DNA from: Streptomyces brasiliensis
GTDB taxonomy: Bacteria; Actinomycetota; Actinomycetes; Streptomycetales; Streptomycetaceae
Direction: 5' to 3'
NCBI RefSeq assembly: GCF_014647875.1
Contig: NZ_BMQA01000031.1
Span: forward strand, 31,127-95,126
Length of the DNA stretch: 64,000 nt
The translations under genes and the position numbers were made by a program. Below are positions 60,037-64,000 of the stretch, one piece after another (the first letter of the stretch is position 1; every line of letters begins with the position of its first letter). Under the pieces are notes generated by a model, which saw only the letters and a list, made by a program, of their open reading frames with translations, searched no databases and was not told the DNA's origin.

Positions 60037-60152
60037 TCACTATCGTTCGCATGACCCTCGCGTAGTCGCCGGCCGGTGTCGAGGGATGACGGACACCGGC
60101 CGACGGCGGACCCACAGCAGCACGACTCGCACGACTGCACGAAGGGGAAGCC

Positions 60153-62162
60153 ATGACAGCGACGACCGACGGAAGCACCGGGGCCACCCTGCCGCCCCGC
60201 GCTGCCTCGGCCACCCGAACCGACCTCACGATCCCCGCGGCGGCCGGGGTACAAGAAGCCGCCGCACGCGCCGTTCAGCGCGCCACCGACTTCCTGCTCT
60301 CGAAGCAGGACGCCGGGGGCTGGTGGAAGGGCGACCTCGAGACGAACGTCACGATGGACGCCGAGGACCTGCTCCTGCGCCAGTTCCTGGGCATCCAGGA
60401 CGATGTGACGACCCGCGCCGCCGCGCTCTTCATCCGAGGCGAGCAGCGGGAGGACGGCACCTGGGCCACGTTCTACGGCGGCCCCGGTGAACTGTCCACC
60501 ACCGTCGAGGCGTACGTCGCCCTCCGGCTGGCCGGCGACGAACCCGACGCCCCGCACATGGCGAAGGCCTCCGCGTGGATCCGCGAGCGCGGCGGCATCG
60601 CCGCCTCCCGCGTGTTCACCCGGATCTGGCTGGCGCTGTTCGGCTGGTGGAAGTGGGAGGATCTGCCCGAACTCCCGCCGGAGCTCATCTACTTCCCCAA
60701 GTGGATGCCGCTCAACATCTACGACTTCGGGTGCTGGGCCCGGCAGACCATCGTGCCGCTGACCATCGTCTCGGCGAAGCGGCCGGTGCGACCCGCGCCG
60801 TTCCCGCTCGACGAGCTGCACACCGACCCGGCCAACCCCAATCCGCCGAAGCCGCTGGCGCCCGCGGCGAGTTGGGACGGCGCCTTCCAGCGCCTCGACA
60901 AGGCCCTGCACCAGGCCCGCAAGGTCATGCCACGCAGGCTGCGCAAGGCCGCGATGAACTCCGCCGCCCGCTGGATCATCGAGCGACAGGAGAACGACGG
61001 CTGCTGGGGCGGCATCCAGCCCCCGGCGGTGTACTCGATCATCGCTCTGTATCTGCTCGGCTACGACCTCGAACACCCCGTGATGCGCGAGGGCCTGGCG
61101 TCGCTGGACCGGTTCGCCGTCTGGCGCGAGGACGGGGCCCGGATGATCGAGGCCTGTCAGTCGCCCGTCTGGGACACCTGCCTCGCCGCCATCGCGCTGG
61201 CCGACGCGGGCGTGCCCGCCGACCATCCGCAGCTCGTCAAGGCGGCCGACTGGATGCTCGGCGAGGAGATCGTCCGGCCCGGCGACTGGGCCGTACAGCG
61301 TCCCGGGCTGCCGCCGGGCGGCTGGGCGTTCGAGTTCCACAACGACAACTACCCCGACATCGACGACACCGCCGAGGTGATCCTCGCGCTGCGCCGCGTG
61401 AAGCATCACGACCCGGAGCGGGTGGACCGGGCGATCGGGCGCGGGGTGCGCTGGAACCTCGGGATGCAGTCGAAGAACGGGGCCTGGGGCGCCTTCGACG
61501 TCGACAACACCAGCCCGTTCCCCAACAAGCTGCCGTTCTGCGACTTCGGCGAGGTCATCGACCCGCCCTCGGCCGACGTCACCGCGCACGTCGTCGAGAT
61601 GCTCGCGGCGGAGGGGCTCTCCCACGACCCGCGCACCCGGCGCGGCATCACCTGGCTGCTGGCCGAACAGGAGCAGGACGGCTCGTGGTTCGGGCGCTGG
61701 GGCGTCAACTACATCTACGGCACCGGGTCCGTGGTGCCCGCGCTGACCGCCGCCGGCCTGCCCGGCTCGCACCCGGCGATCCGCCGGGCCGTGACCTGGC
61801 TGGAGTCCGTGCAGAACGACGACGGCGGCTGGGGCGAGGACCTGCGCTCCTACAAGCACGTCAAGGAATGGAGCGGCCGCGGTGCCTCCACCGCCTCCCA
61901 GACCGCGTGGGCGCTGATGGCGCTGCTCGCGGCGGGGGAGAAGGACTCGAAGGCGGTGGAGCGCGGCATCGAGTGGCTGGCCGCCACCCAGCGGGAGGAC
62001 GGCTCCTGGGACGAGCCGTACTTCACCGGCACCGGCTTCCCCTGGGACTTCTCCATCAACTACCACCTCTACCGGCAGGTCTTCCCGCTGACCGCGCTCG
62101 GCCGGTACGTGCACGGCGAACCCTTCGCGAAGAAGCCGCTCGCCGAGGCCGAGGGGAGCTGA
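60153..62162 (+). CDS. shc: Squalene-hopene cyclase
   Basis: 669 aa. Cyclises squalene to hopene/hopanol at the membrane. Catalytic DIDD motif (residues 402-405, in NYPDIDDTAEVI) initiates protonation. QW-type repeats are visible (e.g. QREDGTWATFYGG, QENDGCWGGIQPP, QEQDGSWFGRWG, QNDDGGWGEDL, QREDGSWDEPYFTG). It starts 116 bp after the prenyl-synthase gene; that spacer contains no gene. Its TGA overlaps hpnG's ATG. Confidence 0.97.
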   Translation: MTATTDGSTGATLPPRAASATRTDLTIPAAAGVQEAAARAVQRATDFLLSKQDAGGWWKGDLETNVTMDAEDLLLRQFLGIQDDVTTRAAALFIRGEQREDGTWATFYGGPGELSTTVEAYVALRLAGDEPDAPHMAKASAWIRERGGIAASRVFTRIWLALFGWWKWEDLPELPPELIYFPKWMPLNIYDFGCWARQTIVPLTIVSAKRPVRPAPFPLDELHTDPANPNPPKPLAPAASWDGAFQRLDKALHQARKVMPRRLRKAAMNSAARWIIERQENDGCWGGIQPPAVYSIIALYLLGYDLEHPVMREGLASLDRFAVWREDGARMIEACQSPVWDTCLAAIALADAGVPADHPQLVKAADWMLGEEIVRPGDWAVQRPGLPPGGWAFEFHNDNYPDIDDTAEVILALRRVKHHDPERVDRAIGRGVRWNLGMQSKNGAWGAFDVDNTSPFPNKLPFCDFGEVIDPPSADVTAHVVEMLAAEGLSHDPRTRRGITWLLAEQEQDGSWFGRWGVNYIYGTGSVVPALTAAGLPGSHPAIRRAVTWLESVQNDDGGWGEDLRSYKHVKEWSGRGASTASQTAWALMALLAAGEKDSKAVERGIEWLAATQREDGSWDEPYFTGTGFPWDFSINYHLYRQVFPLTALGRYVHGEPFAKKPLAEAEGS

Positions 62163-62803
62163 TGAGCACCCAGCCCGCTCCGGCCCCGCTGCTGATCGCC
62201 TGCGCGCTCGGCATCGAGCACCTCGCCCTGCGCGCGGGCCATCGCACGGGCACCGGCGGGCCGGTCTCCGTCCACCGCACCGGCATGGGACCCAAGGCGG
62301 CCGAACGTGCCGTCACCCGGCTGCTCGCCGACCCGGCCCTGTCCGGGGCCGCCGTGCTGGCCACCGGGTTCTGCGCGGGACTCGCCCCCGGCATGCACCC
62401 CGGCGACCTCGTCGTCGCCGAGGAGACCCGGGACCCGCGCGGCACCGTGCCGTGCGTGGGTACCGAACTGCTGGTCAAGGAACTCGTGCGCACCGTCCCG
62501 GGGCGCACCGTCCACACCGGGCCCCTCACCGGGTCCGACCACGTCGTCCGCGGTCACGAACGGTCCGACCTGTTCGCGACCGGCGCGATCGCCGTCGACA
62601 TGGAGTCGGCCGCCACGCTCCTGAGCGCCGTACGGACGGGCGAGCGCCCGGTTGCGGCCCTACGGGTGGTGGTGGACGCTCCAGAACATGAACTCGTCCG
62701 GATCGGCACGCTACGCGGCGGAATATCGGCTTTCCGCGTCCTCAGGTCCGTACTTCCCGTTTTTTATGAATGGCACCGTTCTTTGCTGCTCCCCCGGAGG
62801 TGA
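62162..62803 (+). CDS. hpnG: Adenosylhopane nucleosidase/phosphorylase (HpnG)
   Basis: 213 aa, MTA/SAH nucleosidase-like fold. HpnG removes adenine from adenosylhopane to give ribosylhopane or its phosphate, after HpnH action. Motifs: IACALGIEHLALRAG, VLATGFCAGLAPGMHPGDLVVAEE, AIAVDMESAATL (catalytic-type VDMES). ATG 62162 overlaps the shc stop; gene ends 5 bp before hpnH's start. Confidence 0.93.
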   Translation: MSTQPAPAPLLIACALGIEHLALRAGHRTGTGGPVSVHRTGMGPKAAERAVTRLLADPALSGAAVLATGFCAGLAPGMHPGDLVVAEETRDPRGTVPCVGTELLVKELVRTVPGRTVHTGPLTGSDHVVRGHERSDLFATGAIAVDMESAATLLSAVRTGERPVAALRVVVDAPEHELVRIGTLRGGISAFRVLRSVLPVFYEWHRSLLLPRR

Positions 62804-62808
62804 GCCAG

Positions 62809-63831
62809 ATGGCCATGCCGCTGCGCCAGTCCATCAAGGTCGCAACATACCTGGCTGAACAGAAGATCCGCAGGCGCGACAAGTTCCCGCTCATCGTCGA
62901 GCTGGAACCGCTCTTCGCCTGCAACCTCAAGTGCGAGGGCTGCGGCAAGATCCAGCACCCGGCCGGTGTGCTCAAGCAGCGCATGCCGGTCGCCCAGGCC
63001 GTGGGGGCGGTGCTCGAATCCGGTGCGCCGATGGTCTCCATCGCCGGCGGCGAGCCCTTGATGCACCCTCAGATCGACGAGATCGTGCGGCAGTTGGTGG
63101 CGAAGCGGAAGTTCGTCTTCCTGTGCACCAACGCCATGCTGCTGCGCAAGAAGATGGACAAGTTCACGCCTTCCCCCTACTTCGCCTTCGCCGTGCACAT
63201 CGACGGGCTGCGCGAGCGGCACGACGAGTCCGTTGCGAAGGAGGGCGTGTTCGACGAGGCCGTGGCGGCCATCAAGGAGGCCAAGCGGCGCGGCTTCCGG
63301 GTCACCACCAACTCGACCTTCTTCAACACGGACACCCCGCAGACCATCATCGAGGTGCTCAACTTCCTCAACGACGACCTCCAGGTCGACGAGATGATGA
63401 TCTCGCCCGCCTACGCCTACGAGAAGGCGCCCGACCAGGAGCACTTCCTGGGCGTGGAGCAGACCCGCGAACTGTTCAAGAAGGCCTTCGGGGGTGGCAA
63501 CCGGCGCCGCTGGCGGCTCAATCACTCGCCACTGTTCCTCGACTTCCTCGAGGGCAAGGTCGACTTCCCGTGCACCGCGTGGGCGATCCCGAACTACTCC
63601 CTCTTCGGCTGGCAGCGCCCCTGCTACCTGATGAGCGACGGCTACGTGCCGACGTACCGCGAACTCATCGAGAAGACCGACTGGGACAAGTACGGCCGCG
63701 GCAAGGACCCGCGCTGCGCCAACTGCATGGCGCACTGCGGCTATGAGCCCACCGCCGTCCTCGCCACCATGGGCTCCCTCAAGGAGTCGCTGCGTGCCAT
63801 GCGCGAGACGGTCTCCGGAAACCGGGAGTGA
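62809..63831 (+). CDS. hpnH: Radical-SAM adenosylhopane synthase (HpnH)
   Basis: 340 aa. Radical SAM motif C-x3-C-x2-C: Cys38, Cys42, Cys45 (FACNLKCEGC). Adds the 5'-deoxyadenosyl group to diploptene, the first side-chain step of extended hopanoids. SIAGGEPLMHP and the C-terminal Cys cluster (CANCMAHCGYEP) are typical. ATG 62809 has CGGAGG upstream; an ATG 39 bp earlier would overlap hpnG and is less likely. Confidence 0.95.
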   Translation: MAMPLRQSIKVATYLAEQKIRRRDKFPLIVELEPLFACNLKCEGCGKIQHPAGVLKQRMPVAQAVGAVLESGAPMVSIAGGEPLMHPQIDEIVRQLVAKRKFVFLCTNAMLLRKKMDKFTPSPYFAFAVHIDGLRERHDESVAKEGVFDEAVAAIKEAKRRGFRVTTNSTFFNTDTPQTIIEVLNFLNDDLQVDEMMISPAYAYEKAPDQEHFLGVEQTRELFKKAFGGGNRRRWRLNHSPLFLDFLEGKVDFPCTAWAIPNYSLFGWQRPCYLMSDGYVPTYRELIEKTDWDKYGRGKDPRCANCMAHCGYEPTAVLATMGSLKESLRAMRETVSGNRE

Positions 63832-63835
63832 CGTC

Positions 63836-64000
63836 ATGACCGCCATTCCTCTGGGCGTTCCCGAGGTACCGGTCCGGCCGATCGCCGAGCGGCGCGTGTC
63901 GCGGCAGATCCACGTCGGGCCGGTGGCGGTCGGGGGCGGGGCGCCGGTGTCGGTCCAGTCGATGACCACGACCCGTACGTCCGACATCGGGGCCACGCTG
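63836..64000 (+). CDS. ispG: 4-Hydroxy-3-methylbut-2-enyl diphosphate synthase, N-terminal part (cut by window edge)
   Basis: 55 codons are visible; IspG converts MEcPP to HMBPP in the non-mevalonate (MEP) pathway that supplies isoprenoid units for the hopanoid route. The segment RRVSRQIHVGPVAVGGGAPVSVQSMTTTRTSD is the family N-terminus. Only 4 bp separate it from hpnH, so it belongs to the same operon. Its Fe-S cysteines lie beyond the window. Confidence 0.9.
   Translation, partial: MTAIPLGVPEVPVRPIAERRVSRQIHVGPVAVGGGAPVSVQSMTTTRTSDIGATL

Noticed and set aside
1..64000. CRISPR arrays, prophage or conjugative-element modules, rRNA genes
   Set aside because: No regularly spaced repeats, integrase, phage structural genes or rRNA sequence were seen. 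The only mobile-element traces are at 9441-9870.

Overview
The window is high-GC, densely coded DNA with strong G/C third-codon preference, frequent GTG/TTG starts and GTGA/ATGA stop-start overlaps. Together with WhiB-like and SsgA-like genes and a hopanoid operon of the Streptomyces type, this points to a Streptomyces chromosome. From memory, gene order resembles the S. coelicolor region from the protocatechuate (pca) genes through ssgD and the fad genes to the hopanoid cluster. That synteny could not be checked here.

Region 1 (1-4915): a minus-strand catabolic operon pcaI-J-F-H-G-B, cut by the left edge, for the beta-ketoadipate pathway, with the divergent MarR-type regulator pcaV and a shared promoter/operator region. 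Region 2 (4919-11441): a DUF3048 lipoprotein; divergent genes for an ATP-dependent DNA ligase and a LigD-type polymerase; then an eroded stretch with a frameshifted laccase relic, two small genes, a 291-bp element with perfect 19-bp inverted ends and a transposase tail; then a LacI regulator. Region 3 (11442-15783): a VOC protein, a WhiB-like protein, two tandem unusual tRNA genes (Ala GGC, Glu CTC), a truncated zinc-ribbon SDR gene, an unknown gene, and an acyl-ACP desaturase with a triple tandem operator. Region 4 (16030-22133): DDAH, an antibiotic-resistance-type ABC-F gene with a three-codon uORF and hairpin leader, ssgD, an Asp-box secreted protein, endonuclease V and small ORFs.

Region 5 (22363-30925): trans-acting enoyl reductase-like protein, CoA transferase, FadA thiolase, FadB, a MerR regulator sharing a 19-bp-stem terminator with fadB, and an asparagine-type permease behind an AT-rich palindrome. 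Region 6 (30968-47777): mixed housekeeping genes (PfkB kinase, M1 aminopeptidase, DAAO, a second ABC-F, Tex, DJ-1/AraC proteins, enoyl-CoA hydratase, Idi, CDF exporter, GalE), with two more broken genes (macro domain; X-Pro dipeptidyl-peptidase) and a hairpin inserted in frame in a regulator.

Region 7 (48068-55128): the most unusual system. A tightly overlapping operon combines two CDP-alcohol phosphotransferases, a LicC-like nucleotidyltransferase, an sn-glycerol-1-phosphate dehydrogenase-like enzyme (archaeal glycerol stereochemistry), a GT2 glycosyltransferase and a Wzm/Wzt-type ABC exporter. It reads as a pathway that makes, activates, transfers and exports a polyol-phosphate-containing envelope molecule.

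Region 8 (55428-64000): hopanoid operon hpnC-hpnD-small ORF-hpnE-prenyltransferase-shc-hpnG-hpnH-ispG, cut by the right edge. It begins with a coupled 21-codon leader ORF and has a 12-bp palindrome in its promoter region.
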